Position numbers and translations under genes: made by a program
DNA from: Pontibacter beigongshangensis
GTDB taxonomy: Bacteria; Bacteroidota; Bacteroidia; Cytophagales; Hymenobacteraceae
DNA length: 64,000 nucleotides
Direction: 5' to 3'
NCBI RefSeq assembly: GCF_014332515.1
Contig: NZ_VFSD01000004.1
Span: 124,001 to 188,000, forward strand
Shown here: positions 42,944 through 52,579 of the stretch, in pieces
Numbering within the stretch: position 1 is the first letter of the stretch
Layout: the number at the start of each line of letters is the position of its first letter
Notes under the pieces: model-generated
Told to the model about the DNA's origin: nothing
The model's database searches: none
What the model saw: only the letters and a program-made list of their open reading frames with translations

Positions 42944-43674
42944 TCGCGGGGTTTATAAGTTTGTTTGTAGGGTAACACGCAAGCGCTGAACAGACAGCCA
43001 AAACGGAGGATTCGGATTTTGATAGGATAATTTACCTATTTATTTTGATTATTTTAAAAATTTAACGCCTAAATAGAAATAAATCAGAATATTTATATTT
43101 AGATAAAAAGTTCAGCTGCAGGAGACGCAGAGAATTACAGGAAACCGGACCCTCTTCCCATTATCATTTGGAACCGCTGCCTTAAGTTTCCCTGCGCTGT
43201 TCCCTCGCAGGGTATTTTCTATGAGTCAGCAATTGGCCTGGCTCCTGCACAGAAGGGTCTGCTGGGGAGACATCCCGGGGATAAAGGCGTTCAAATGAAG
43301 TAATCGTAGGAATAGCAGTGCTTTGCGGCTTTTTATTTTCCTGGCCGCCTGAGCAGAAGGCTCAAACCTATTATCAGATAGATGTTCTATTTTTTCCAAA
43401 CTAACAGGTACCCCGACTTCTGTTGGATGGTCCCGCGTACGTCAAGTCAAATTGCAGCAAAACGGACGTTTGTTTAAATGGCATGAATGAACAATCGTTA
43501 AGCAGGTTTGGTAAAAAAATATCCTAAACAGGGCTTTCGGACCTCCTGCAGGCGGTAAACAGCTTTAGTGGAGAGAATATTTTTTTAAACAAATTATATA
43601 AATACCCCATGAAATAGATAGTCAGGCTGCACATTTTCACTAATAAACTCTATATTTATAAAAAAATAAAAATC
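42944..43674. other. Long intergenic region before the glycosidase-like lipoprotein gene
   Basis: 731 bases between divergent genes, A/T rich at both ends. It has a weak CCCTGCG hairpin (43190-43212) but no repeat of the dispersed family and no credible ORF above 30 codons. A promoter is expected near 43640, where only a TATATTTA is seen. Confidence 0.5.
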
Positions 43675-46437
43675 ATGAAGCGTATACTGTTATTAGTGCC
43701 CCTTCTGATCCTGCTGTTCGTATCCTGTAGGCAGAACGATCTGAATTCTTCAAAAAGGGAAGCCGTCACCATTGTCATTCCGCAGGCAGCCCCCTCCCGG
43801 GTAACCTTTGGCGCGGAAAAGCTGAAAAAGACGCTGGAAGACTCCGGCTACGAAACAAAAATCGTAAGCCAGGACAAGCAGCCGAAACGCGGCAGGCAGA
43901 TAAGGATTGATTTTGATGCGAATGCCGCCACCAATAACGTGACGGCTGTGAACAACACCAATGCCACCGGCAAAGAAGGCTTCACGATCTCTACTTCTGA
44001 AAACGTGCTGACCATTAGCGGAAATGATGCCTCCGGTGCCCTGTACGGTTGCCTGGAACTGGCCGACCGGGTAAAAAGCCAGGGTAAAATTCCGGCAAAC
44101 CTGCAGCTGACCGACCAGCCTGAGATGGTGCTGCGCGGAACTGCCATCGGCGTGCAGAAAACCTATTACCTGCCCGGCCGCACCGTGTACGAGTACCCCT
44201 ACACTGAAGAAGAGTTTCCGTGGTTCTACGACAAGAAGCACTGGACGGACTACCTTGACATGATGGTGGAAAACCGCTACAACTCCCTCTACCTCTGGAA
44301 CGGGCACCCCTTTGCCTCACTGGTAAAACTGCCCGACTACCCCTATGCCCTGGAGGTAGATGAAGAAACCTTCGCCAAAAACGAAGAGATGTACCGCTTC
44401 CTGACTGAAGAAGCCGAAAAGCGTGGCATCTGGGTCATTCAGATGTTCTACAACATCATCGTTTCAAAGCCCTTTGCTGAAAAGCACGGCATCAAGACGC
44501 AGGAAAGAAACCGGCCTATTACGCCGCTGCTCTCAGACTATACCCGCAAATCTATCGCCGCCTTTGTAGAGAAATACCCGAACGTGGGCCTGCTCATTAC
44601 CCTGGGTGAGGCGATGGAAGGCGTAGGTCAGGACGATGTGGACTGGTTTACGAAGACCATTATACCCGGCGTGCAGGACGGCCTGAAGGCCACTGGCCAG
44701 ACCATAGAGCCCCCTATTGTGCTCAGAGCGCACGACACCGATGCCCCCCGCGTGATGAAAGCTGCCCTGCCGATTTACAAGAACCTGTACACCATGGCCA
44801 AGTATAATGGCGAGGCCCTTACCACCTACACCCCCCGCGGTAAATGGGCCGAGCTGCACCGCAGCCTGAGCCGCATCGGCACCGTGCATATCCAGAACGT
44901 GCACATCCTGGCCAACCTGGAGCCCTTCCGGTACAGCTCGCCGGATTTTATCCAGAAAAGCGTGATCGCCATGCATGACGTCTATGAGTCGAACGGCTTG
45001 CACCTGTACCCACAGGCCTCTTACTGGGACTGGCCTTACGCCGCCGACAAAACAGAGGAGCGCCTGCTGCAGATAGACCGCGACTGGATGTGGTACGAAG
45101 CCTGGGCCCGCTACGCCTGGAAAGCCAGAAGAGACAAATCAGAGGAAGAGACCTACTGGAGCAATAAGCTGGGCAAAGAATTTGGTATGCCTGCCGAAAA
45201 TGCGAAGCATGTGCTGGAGGCCCATGAAGAAGCGGGCGAAATATCTCCTAAAATACTGCGCCGCTTCGGCATTACCGACGGCAACCGGCAAACCTCCACC
45301 CTGGGCATGCTGATGACTCAGCTGATAAACCCGTTCCGGTACAGCCTGTTCACGATGCTCTATGAATCAGAGGCTCCGGAAGGAGAAATGATTATTGAAT
45401 ACGGCGAAAAAGAATGGAAGAAAGAGCCGCATATAGGCGAAACACCGCTTCAGGTGGCCGAGGAAATTGTGGAGCATGGCCGCAAAGCAGTGGAGGCGAT
45501 AGACAAGGCTGCCCCGGCTGTAACCAGAAACAAGGAAGAGTTCGACCGCCTGAAAAATGACATGTACAGTTACAACGCCATGGCCAACCACTACTCCGAA
45601 AAAGTGAAAGCCGCCATTGCCGTTCTGCGCTTCAAATATTCGGAAGACGTGGCAGACCTCGAAAAAGCACTGCCGCACCTCGAAAAAAGTGTAGCCCATT
45701 ACCGCGACCTGGTAAAACTTACAAAAGACACGTACCTGTATGCCAACAGCATGCAGACACCGCAGCGTAAAATCCCTGTGCGTGCCACCGACGGAGCCTT
45801 TAAGCATTGGGAGGAGCTCCTGCCGATATACGAGGAAGAACTAGAGACATTCAAGACCCGCATAGATTCTCTTAAAACCAAACGGAATGTGGCTGCTGCC
45901 AAAGTGGTGCCTTACAAAAACGCACATGTTGTCCTCCAATCCAAAACTGAAGGATCTTATACACTTGCAAAAGGCCAGAAACTATTCTCAGACACCACGG
46001 TACTGATTACGGACGTAGCCCCGGAACTGAAAGCTTTAAAGGGGATACGCTTTTCCAAGGCCAGACAGGTAACCGAAGGAACAAACATCCGGTTCACGGC
46101 AAACAAGCCCGTTAAATTGCTGGTGGGCTATTTTAACAAGCCGAAAGCCTACGGCAGTGAGCAGGACCCGAACTTTGCAAGAGCCCCCGAACTGGAAACC
46201 GACGCCACCGCCAATGACTATGGTCAGGGTGAGATCAAAATATCGAATGCGGTACTGGCCGGCGATTTGCCCCCGGTAAATGTCCACGCCTATTCTTTTG
46301 GTGCCGGTAACCACACCCTGAACCTGCCAAAAGGCGCCCTGCTGCTACTCGGTTTCATAGACGGCAACCAGGAAGTGCGTATCTACGACGCGGGCTTAGC
46401 CGGTAGCGCCAAAGACATAGACTGGCTATTTGAGTAA
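43675..46437 (+). CDS. Secreted lipoprotein, glycoside-hydrolase-like (GH67/GH20-type N-terminus), specificity unknown
   Basis: A 920-residue surface or periplasmic lipoprotein (LLILLFVSC, lipobox Cys18). Residues 30-150 resemble the non-catalytic beta/alpha domain that precedes the barrel in GH20 and GH67 enzymes (FGAEKLKKTLEDSGYETKI, GKEGFTISTSENVLTISGND, GALYGCLELAD). A TIM-barrel-like part follows (DYLDMMVENRYNSLYLWNGH, RGIWVIQMFYNI, LLITLGEAMEG, RAHDTDAP), then a long helical region. Acidic residues in LGEAMEG and RAHDTDAP are candidate catalytic groups. The pectin-type esterase downstream suggests a uronic-acid substrate, but I cannot assign a CAZy family. Confidence 0.7.
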   Translation: MKRILLLVPLLILLFVSCRQNDLNSSKREAVTIVIPQAAPSRVTFGAEKLKKTLEDSGYETKIVSQDKQPKRGRQIRIDFDANAATNNVTAVNNTNATGKEGFTISTSENVLTISGNDASGALYGCLELADRVKSQGKIPANLQLTDQPEMVLRGTAIGVQKTYYLPGRTVYEYPYTEEEFPWFYDKKHWTDYLDMMVENRYNSLYLWNGHPFASLVKLPDYPYALEVDEETFAKNEEMYRFLTEEAEKRGIWVIQMFYNIIVSKPFAEKHGIKTQERNRPITPLLSDYTRKSIAAFVEKYPNVGLLITLGEAMEGVGQDDVDWFTKTIIPGVQDGLKATGQTIEPPIVLRAHDTDAPRVMKAALPIYKNLYTMAKYNGEALTTYTPRGKWAELHRSLSRIGTVHIQNVHILANLEPFRYSSPDFIQKSVIAMHDVYESNGLHLYPQASYWDWPYAADKTEERLLQIDRDWMWYEAWARYAWKARRDKSEEETYWSNKLGKEFGMPAENAKHVLEAHEEAGEISPKILRRFGITDGNRQTSTLGMLMTQLINPFRYSLFTMLYESEAPEGEMIIEYGEKEWKKEPHIGETPLQVAEEIVEHGRKAVEAIDKAAPAVTRNKEEFDRLKNDMYSYNAMANHYSEKVKAAIAVLRFKYSEDVADLEKALPHLEKSVAHYRDLVKLTKDTYLYANSMQTPQRKIPVRATDGAFKHWEELLPIYEEELETFKTRIDSLKTKRNVAAAKVVPYKNAHVVLQSKTEGSYTLAKGQKLFSDTTVLITDVAPELKALKGIRFSKARQVTEGTNIRFTANKPVKLLVGYFNKPKAYGSEQDPNFARAPELETDATANDYGQGEIKISNAVLAGDLPPVNVHAYSFGAGNHTLNLPKGALLLLGFIDGNQEVRIYDAGLAGSAKDIDWLFE

Positions 46438-46476
46438 TTTTCCGGACAGGAATCCGAATCTCATTCATTCCTAAAC

Positions 46477-46514
46477 AAAAAAGGAGAGCCAACAATTTGG
46501 CTCTCCTTTTTTGT
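46477..46514 (+). terminator. Terminator after the glycosidase-like gene
   Basis: Perfect 14-bp stem AAAAAAGGAGAGCC with its complement (46477-46490, 46499-46512), an eight-base loop and T-rich 3' arm. Confidence 0.92.
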
Positions 46515-46600
46515 TTTCAGGCTTTCCTGAAACCGCTCTTCATCTTTCAGACGGATGGGTTTGTTTGCTGACTTTCTGTTACATCAAGGGCACTTCAGGA

Positions 46601-46656
46601 GCAGTGGCAGCAGCAGCAGCAAAAGGCTCGGGAGGCCTGGTTTCATTCAAATAATT
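46601..46656 (-). repeat. Dispersed intergenic repeat, copy 14
   Basis: On the minus strand: AATTATTTGAATGAAA, CCAGGCCTCCCGAGCC, then TTTTGCTGCTGCTGCTGCC. Confidence 0.8.
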
Positions 46657-46774
46657 CAGACATCAAAAAAATCACAAGCTATCCCAACTCAAACCATGAT
46701 TTGGGATTATGAAGCAGAGTGTTACTCATCCATAACTTCTAATTTTGAATTTCTAATTTTTAATTAAAAACAAG

Positions 46775-47107
46775 CTACCTCCTGCTGATTCTGACAAAGC
46801 CCTTATTGTACACTCTTTTGTTTGTCACTTCATCTACCTCGTACCAGATATCGACTTCGTAAGCGGGCGTGCTGTAGGTGGTGGCGAACTGCTCCTCATC
46901 GTTGATGATCTTATAATCTGTCACCATTTCGTAGCCATCATCCAGCGCCTCGTAATATGCCTCATCGTCATCATCAAATTCCTCTAAGTAGCGGTTATAT
47001 ACCTCATGGTACTGATCCGTAACCACCTCATACAATCGTTGCAGGGCGGGGGGATCAAATTCCATATATCCCTCCCTGTCTTTCGTCCATCTTCCTTCTT
47101 GTTCCAT
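46775..47107 (-). CDS. Small acidic hypothetical protein, 110 aa
   Basis: I do not recognise a family. The 110-residue product is rich in Asp, Glu and Tyr (YLEEFDDDDEAYYEALDDGYEMV) and has no signal peptide or membrane segment. A beta-rich end (TYSTPAYEVDIWYEVDEVTNKRVYNKGFV) suggests a small folded domain. It lies downstream of the sugar isomerase gene but past a hairpin. A longer ATG-initiated frame is not available. Confidence 0.6.
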   Translation of the reverse strand: MEQEGRWTKDREGYMEFDPPALQRLYEVVTDQYHEVYNRYLEEFDDDDEAYYEALDDGYEMVTDYKIINDEEQFATTYSTPAYEVDIWYEVDEVTNKRVYNKGFVRISRR

Positions 47108-47124
47108 AGTGGCTAAAACTATAG

Positions 47125-47159
47125 TAAACCCGCCAGGTTTCCATAACCTGGCGGGTTTA
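47125..47159 (-). terminator. Terminator-like hairpin after sugar isomerase gene
   Basis: Perfect 15-bp stem TAAACCCGCCAGGTT with its complement and a five-base loop. The T run is weak. It separates the isomerase operon from the 110-aa gene. Confidence 0.75.
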
Positions 47160-47164
47160 CCTTA

Positions 47165-48220
47165 CTAATCTAATCCCAGCACCTTCTTATTCAGGCCCGT
47201 ATCTATCCCCGAAGCAGCAAAGTCGTCAAATGCTTTTTCTGTCACTCTGATGATATGGTCTTTGATAAAGGCTGCTCCTTCCACAGCACCATCTTCCGGA
47301 TGTTTCAGGGCGCACTCCCACTCCATTACGGCCCAGCCGTCGAAGTTGTAGGCGGTTAGTTTACTGAAGATGGCTTTGAAATCCACCTGGCCGTCGCCGA
47401 GGGAGCGGAAGCGGCCTGCGCGGTTCACCCAGCTCTGGTAGCCGCCGTACACGCCCTGTTTTCCGGTCGGGTTAAACTCGGCATCTTTTACATGAAACAT
47501 GCGGATGCGCTCATGATAATGGTCGATGTAAGAGAGGTAGTCAAGACACTGGAGCACAAAATGCGAGGGGTCGTAGAGCAGGCAGGCACGTGCATGGTTG
47601 TTTACTTTTTCCAGAAACATTTCATACGATATGCCATCATGCAGGTCCTCGCCCGGGTGAATCTCGTAGCAGACATCCACGCCACTATCCTCAAAGGCAT
47701 TCAGGATGGGGAGCCACCTGTTAGCCAGCTCCTGAAAACCAGCCTCCACCAGGCCCGCGGGACGCTGTGGCCAGGGGTAAACAGTTTGCCAGAGCAAGGC
47801 CCCGCTGAAAGTGGCATGGGCATTCAGGCCCAGGTGCTCAGAGGCCTTGGCTGCATATTTAAGCTGCTGCACCGCCCACTCCGTACGGGCTTTGGGATTG
47901 TTGTGATACTTTTCCGGCGCAAAACCATCGAACAGCTGGTCGTAGGCCGGGTTTACGGCCACCAGTTGCCCCTGCAGGTGCGTAGAGAGTTCTGTTATCT
48001 GCAAGCCCTGGCTCTCTACGAGGCCTTTTATTTCATCTGCATACGTTTTGCTTTCGGCGGCCTTTTGCAGATCGAAGTAGTGCGGGTTCCAGGTCGGTAT
48101 CTGCACCCCTTCAAAGCCGATGCTTTTGGCCCAGCGGCAGATGGCCTCTAAATTATCGAAGGGAGGGTTTTCGCCCAGAAACTGGGCTAAGAAAATGGCG
48201 GGTCCTTTTATTGTTTTCAT
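47165..48220 (-). CDS. Sugar phosphate isomerase/epimerase (AP-endonuclease-2-like TIM barrel)
   Basis: A 351-residue member of the xylose-isomerase-like TIM barrel family. Metal-ligand blocks are VCYEIHPGEDLHDG, LLYDPSHFVLQCLD, IRMFHVKDAEF and VMEWECALKHP, giving the usual Glu-Asp-His-Glu set. It should interconvert or epimerise a sugar. It lies eight bases after the Gfo/Idh/MocA gene, the common oxidoreductase-isomerase pair for catabolism of unusual sugars and inositols. The substrate is not evident. Confidence 0.9.
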   Translation of the reverse strand: MKTIKGPAIFLAQFLGENPPFDNLEAICRWAKSIGFEGVQIPTWNPHYFDLQKAAESKTYADEIKGLVESQGLQITELSTHLQGQLVAVNPAYDQLFDGFAPEKYHNNPKARTEWAVQQLKYAAKASEHLGLNAHATFSGALLWQTVYPWPQRPAGLVEAGFQELANRWLPILNAFEDSGVDVCYEIHPGEDLHDGISYEMFLEKVNNHARACLLYDPSHFVLQCLDYLSYIDHYHERIRMFHVKDAEFNPTGKQGVYGGYQSWVNRAGRFRSLGDGQVDFKAIFSKLTAYNFDGWAVMEWECALKHPEDGAVEGAAFIKDHIIRVTEKAFDDFAASGIDTGLNKKVLGLD

Positions 48221-48228
48221 TTCCTGGT

Positions 48229-49386
48229 TTAGATAGTGAAGTCAGTCCATTTTTTATCTGATTTGCCGGAGGCGATCACATGCTCAATAAAAGCCATGCC
48301 CCGCACCCCTTCCGCTATGCCAGGGTAATCCTGCCATTCGGGCTGGGGCTCTGTGCCTTCTATTTCAGCTTTTACACAAAAAGCAAAATTGCGGTAAAGG
48401 TTGGCAAAGGCTTCGAGATAGCCTTCGGGATGGCCGGCCGGGGTGCGGGTATTGTGCTGGGCATAGGAGCTGGTGTAGCCGCCGCCGGTGCGGTAAATCT
48501 CCGTTGGCCGGTCGAGCCATTTTACCTGGAGAGTGTTGGCTATATCCTGCTGCCACTCCAGCCCGCCTTTTTCCCCGTACACCCTTATTTTGACGTTGTT
48601 CTCCTCTCCTGCTGCTACCTGGGTGGCCATGAGCACACCGGTAGCGCCATTGTTAAACCTCAGAAATGCGGCGCCGTCGTCATCCAACTGGCGGCCTTCC
48701 ACTACTATGTTAATGTCGGCACAAAGCTGTGTTACCTCCAGCCCCGTTACATACTCTGCCAGGTTAAAAGCATGGGTGCCGATATCGCCCATGCCACCGG
48801 CTTTGCCACTCTGCTCGGGGTTGGTTCGCCAGGAGGCCTGCTTGTTTTCGCCGCCTTCGGCAAAGGTGCTGAGCCAGCCCTGCGGGTACTCTACATACAC
48901 TTTCCGGATCCTGCCCAGCTTGCCCGATGCCACCAGCTGCTTTGCCTCCTTCACCATCGGGTAGCCGGTGTAAGTGTGCGTTAGGCAGAAAAGTTTACCC
49001 GTCTGGCTGGCAACTTTCCGTAGCGCCAGCGCCTCCTCCAGCGAGAAGGTCATGGGCTTATCCAGGATCACATGAAAGCCGTTTTCCATGGCCAGCCTGG
49101 CCGGTTCGAAGTGGACATGATTGGGTGTTACAATGCTGATGACCTGCACACGCTGGTCTTCGGGGAGCTGCTTTTCTTTTTCGTACAGCTCCTGGTAACT
49201 GGCATACACGCGCTCCGGCGCAAGCCCCAGCAGTTTGCCGCTCACTTCCGATTTTTCGGGATGGCTGCTGAAGGCGCCGCACACCAGCTCGTAGGCATTG
49301 TCGAGCTGGGCAGCTATGCGGTGAACGGCACCTATAAAGGCACCTTGTCCGCCGCCTACCATTCCAAGTCTGAGTTTTTTATGCAT
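48229..49386 (-). CDS. Gfo/Idh/MocA-family oxidoreductase
   Basis: A 385-residue NAD(P)-dependent sugar or inositol dehydrogenase. The Rossmann loop GMVGGGQGAFIGAVH (about 8-22), the catalytic-site EKP-like block LDKPMTFSLEEAL, and GGMGDIGTHAFNLAEYVTG with the conserved Asp and His are present. It forms an operon with the sugar isomerase. A 20-bp motif related to sites A and C lies 32 bases upstream (49418-49437) and may overlap the promoter. Confidence 0.92.
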   Translation of the reverse strand: MHKKLRLGMVGGGQGAFIGAVHRIAAQLDNAYELVCGAFSSHPEKSEVSGKLLGLAPERVYASYQELYEKEKQLPEDQRVQVISIVTPNHVHFEPARLAMENGFHVILDKPMTFSLEEALALRKVASQTGKLFCLTHTYTGYPMVKEAKQLVASGKLGRIRKVYVEYPQGWLSTFAEGGENKQASWRTNPEQSGKAGGMGDIGTHAFNLAEYVTGLEVTQLCADINIVVEGRQLDDDGAAFLRFNNGATGVLMATQVAAGEENNVKIRVYGEKGGLEWQQDIANTLQVKWLDRPTEIYRTGGGYTSSYAQHNTRTPAGHPEGYLEAFANLYRNFAFCVKAEIEGTEPQPEWQDYPGIAEGVRGMAFIEHVIASGKSDKKWTDFTI

Positions 49387-49417
49387 CTTTTGGTTGTAAG
49401 AGAATAGCTGATTTTAT

Positions 49418-49437
49418 TTACAAATCTTAGTTAGTAA
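49418..49437. promoter_or_regulatory. Shared 20-bp motif, site B, upstream of Gfo/Idh/MocA operon
   Basis: TTACAAATCTTAGTTAGTAA matches site A at 30933-30952 in 17 of 20 positions and site C (55542-55562) in most. The outer bases are palindromic (TTTAC/GTAAA). On the minus strand it includes AAGATTTG, one mismatch from TAnnTTTG, so it may overlap the promoter. Confidence 0.5.
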
Positions 49438-49525
49438 AAAAAATCAAATATTCCTCTTTATTCTTTCAGAAACCTAAAAGAATGCCTTTAGCCTGAGCGG
49501 CATGAAAAACCCTTGTAAATTAAAA

Positions 49526-49574
49526 ATCAGTGCTTTAGCCGCAGAATTATCAAAGCTGTGGTTAAAGCACTGAT
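49526..49574 (-). terminator. Terminator after the FAD/Fe-S dehydrogenase gene
   Basis: A stem of about 19 bp (ATCAGTGCTTTAGCCGCAG against 49556-49574, with two G-T pairs) and an 11-base loop, followed by a T-rich run on the minus strand. Confidence 0.82.
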
Positions 49575-49606
49575 GTTGGTTTTTGATCTAAACGGAAATC
49601 TTTGCC

Positions 49607-52579
49607 TTAAGCTGTTTGCTCCTTCAGGGCCAGCCACAGAATCTCAGCCGGATGGAGCGCCTCGCGGGTGGTGCCGTCTTTGATCTGGTGCCGGCAACTG
49701 GTGCCTGCTGCTGCAATTAGCGTGTCGGGCGCCTGTGCCTCTACTGCCGGGAACAGCACCAGGCCGCCTATTTTCATAGAAACATCGAAGTGCTCTTTCT
49801 CATACCCAAACGAACCGGCCATGCCACAACAGCCTGACGGAATCTGCTCCACTACATAGTTTTCTGGCAGCGACAGAATTTTATGCGTGGGCACGAGGGC
49901 ATTAAGCGCTTTCTGGTAGCAGTGGCCGTGCAGCTTGATGAGTTGTGGTTTATCTGTGAACTGGCCAGCAGAAATATGGCCTTTCTCCGCTTCCTGCACC
50001 AGAAATTCTTCGAGCAGAAACGAATTCGAGGCCAGGAACTGCGCATCTGGCAACAGCTCCGGCGACACCAGGTCCGGGTACTCATCCCGGAAGGTCAGGA
50101 TGGCAGATGGTTCTATGCCAATAAGCGGCACACCTGGCTGCACCACCTTCGCAAGCTGCTGCACATTGGCGTTGGCAATTTCTTTGGCTTTTTTTACCAG
50201 GCCTTTGGAGAGGTAGGTGCGGCCGCTTTCCAGGTGGTCCGGCATCAACACTTCGTAGCCCAGGGCCGTAAGGAGTTGCACCGTTGTTTTGCCGATCTCC
50301 ACATCGTTGTAATTGGTAAACTCATCGCAGAACAGGATTACCTGCCGTGCCAGCTGCTGCTCCCTGCCAGATGCTTTCCGCTCTTTGTCCCATTTCTTCT
50401 TCCAGCTCCGCAAGGTGGTGTTGCCTACCTTTGGCAAAGAACGATCCGGGGCAAAGCCGATCATTTTCTTCACCAGGTTGCTGGTCACGCTGTTGTTGAT
50501 CACGTAGTTGTACAGCTGCGGAAACAGCGAAGCGAGCTGCTGCGACTTTGTAAAGTTGCCGATCATCCAGGTGCGGAAAGGCACGCCATTGGCTTCGTAG
50601 TAGTGCTGCAGAAACTCGGCTTTCATCTTGGCCACATCCACACTGCTCGGGCACTCACTCTTGCAGGCTTTGCAGCTCAGGCACAGGTCCATCACCTCCT
50701 TTATCTCCTCGTGGTCGAAGCGATTTTCTTTAGGGGAGCTGGTAAGGAACTGGCGCAGAATGTTGGCACGGGCGCGGGTGGTATCTTTTTCCTGGCGCGT
50801 GGCCATGTAGCTGGGGCACATGGTGCCGCCCGAAATATGAGTCTTGCGGCAGTCGCCGGAGCCGGAGCATTTCTCAGCCAGCCGCAGAATACCTTCCTGC
50901 CTCGTAAAATCAAACAGCGTCACTACCGGTATTACCTGCTTGTCGGGTTCGTAGCGCAGCTGCTCGTTCATGGGCGGCGTGTTTACGATCTTGTTGGCAT
51001 TGAAAATGCTCTTCGGGTCAAAGGCGAGTTTCACCCTTTTCAATAATGTGTACACTTCCTCGCCCAGTACTGTCGAAATAAACTCACCGCGCAGGCGGCC
51101 ATCGCCGTGCTCGCCGCTCAGGGAGCCGTTGTATTTCTTCACCAGCAGGGCGGTGTCGTGCAGCACTGTCCGGAAGAGCTCTTTGCCTTCAGAAGTTTTC
51201 AGGTTAATCATCGGTTCCACGTGCAGTTCACCGGCTCCGGCATGCGCGTAGTACGAAGCATTGAGCTTGTACTTCTCCAGAATCACCTGCAGGTCGGCAA
51301 TGTAGGCCGGCAGATCCTCCGGCGACACGGCACAGTCTTCTATGAGGTTCACGGGTTGATAATCTCCGGGCAGGTTTCGTATCAATCCTAAGCCAGCTTT
51401 CCGGACATCCCAGGCCAGTTTGGTTTGCGCGCCTCTTACGAGTGGGTAGGCATAGCCTAGGCCGGCTTCCTTTAGATCGGTTACCAGGGCGTTGGCCATG
51501 GCCGTAATTTCTTTCTGGGTATCGGCCATGAATTCTACCATGAGCAAGGCTGCCGGTTCGCCTTCAATAAAGAAGCGGTTGTACTGGTACACCGGGTGCC
51601 CTTTAGTGAATCCGAGAATATAGTCGTCGACCAGTTCCGAGGCCATGGGCTGGTGCTTCAGGGCCACCAGGTTCACCAGCAGGGCCTCCGGCAGGGAACT
51701 GCAGTGGATGCAGACCAGGCCTTCCTCTTTCGGAGGCAGCGGCATCAGGTTCAGTTTTGCTTCTGTTACAAAGGCCAGCGTACCCTCGGAGCCAGCCAGC
51801 AAATTGCAAAGATTCAGCGCATCGGTACCTGCCGCCACGGCATTGGCTACCAGAATATCAAGGGCGTAGCCTGTGTTGCGACGGGTAAGTGTGGCCTTTG
51901 GGTAGTTTTTTTCTATGACCGCTCTGTTGGCATCATTTCTTACTATCTCGCTCACTTCCCGGTAAATGTCGCCTTCTACGGTGGTGAGCTTACATTTGGC
52001 GGCTACCTCTTCTGCCGACAGTGGCCTGAACTCCGTTTCGGTGCCATCGCTCAGCAACACTTTTGCCGAGAGCAGGTGTTCACGCGTATCGCCCCACACA
52101 ATGGAGTGGAGGCCGCAGGAGTTGTTACCAATCATCCCCCCTATCATGGCGCGATTGGCCGTGGAGGTCTCGGGGCCAAACATGAGCCCGTGTGGCCTGA
52201 GAAAAGCATTCAGGTCGTCGCGTATAACGCCGGGCTGCACCCGTACCCAGCGCTCCTGCACGTTCACTTCCAGCACCTGGGTCATGTATCTGGAAATATC
52301 TACCACCATGCCGTTGCCTACTACCTGGCCTGCCAGCGAAGTACCCGCTGCCCGGGGTATGAGCGACAGCCGGTGCCGGTTGGCGAACTGGATCAGCGCT
52401 TCAATATCGGCGGCTGTTTTCGGAATAGCCACGGCCAGCGGCTGCTCCTGGTACACGGAGGCGTCGGTGGCGTAGATCCGTTTCTGCGACTCGTGCAGCG
52501 AAGAATTATCGAAGTAAAACTCTCCTTGGAGCTGGGCGGCGATTTCAGCAAAAGCAGAGGGGTGTGGGGCGGAATTCAT
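49607..52579 (-). CDS. FAD-linked oxidase / Fe-S protein fusion (D-lactate/glycolate dehydrogenase type)
   Basis: A 990-residue fusion. The N-terminal half is a BBE/GlcD-like FAD-binding domain (IPRAAGTSLAGQVVGNGMVVDISRYM-type loop, FGPETSTANRAMIGGMIGNNSCG, GSEGTLAFVTEAKL). The C-terminal half has cysteine-rich Fe-S segments (CSGSGDCRK near 569-577, CLSCKACKSECP near 630-645) and a Cys-Cys-Gly domain (GCCGMAGSFGYE). This resembles YdiJ/Dld-II proteins that oxidise D-2-hydroxyacids and pass electrons to quinone. It could use D-lactate, glycolate or 2-hydroxyglutarate. It is monocistronic. Confidence 0.92.
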   Translation of the reverse strand: MNSAPHPSAFAEIAAQLQGEFYFDNSSLHESQKRIYATDASVYQEQPLAVAIPKTAADIEALIQFANRHRLSLIPRAAGTSLAGQVVGNGMVVDISRYMTQVLEVNVQERWVRVQPGVIRDDLNAFLRPHGLMFGPETSTANRAMIGGMIGNNSCGLHSIVWGDTREHLLSAKVLLSDGTETEFRPLSAEEVAAKCKLTTVEGDIYREVSEIVRNDANRAVIEKNYPKATLTRRNTGYALDILVANAVAAGTDALNLCNLLAGSEGTLAFVTEAKLNLMPLPPKEEGLVCIHCSSLPEALLVNLVALKHQPMASELVDDYILGFTKGHPVYQYNRFFIEGEPAALLMVEFMADTQKEITAMANALVTDLKEAGLGYAYPLVRGAQTKLAWDVRKAGLGLIRNLPGDYQPVNLIEDCAVSPEDLPAYIADLQVILEKYKLNASYYAHAGAGELHVEPMINLKTSEGKELFRTVLHDTALLVKKYNGSLSGEHGDGRLRGEFISTVLGEEVYTLLKRVKLAFDPKSIFNANKIVNTPPMNEQLRYEPDKQVIPVVTLFDFTRQEGILRLAEKCSGSGDCRKTHISGGTMCPSYMATRQEKDTTRARANILRQFLTSSPKENRFDHEEIKEVMDLCLSCKACKSECPSSVDVAKMKAEFLQHYYEANGVPFRTWMIGNFTKSQQLASLFPQLYNYVINNSVTSNLVKKMIGFAPDRSLPKVGNTTLRSWKKKWDKERKASGREQQLARQVILFCDEFTNYNDVEIGKTTVQLLTALGYEVLMPDHLESGRTYLSKGLVKKAKEIANANVQQLAKVVQPGVPLIGIEPSAILTFRDEYPDLVSPELLPDAQFLASNSFLLEEFLVQEAEKGHISAGQFTDKPQLIKLHGHCYQKALNALVPTHKILSLPENYVVEQIPSGCCGMAGSFGYEKEHFDVSMKIGGLVLFPAVEAQAPDTLIAAAGTSCRHQIKDGTTREALHPAEILWLALKEQTA

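Larger units (their letters stand above)
46438..46774. other. Intergenic region between convergent genes
   Basis: 337 bases with a terminator, repeat copy 14 (46601-46656) and a CTAATTTTGAATTTCTAAT tract near 46738-46757. There is no gene. Confidence 0.65.

Noticed and set aside
49883-51046. 387-codon plus-strand ORF, and a 334-codon one at 51596-52600
   Set aside because: Both are antisense shadows of the FAD/Fe-S dehydrogenase, whose motifs are intact.
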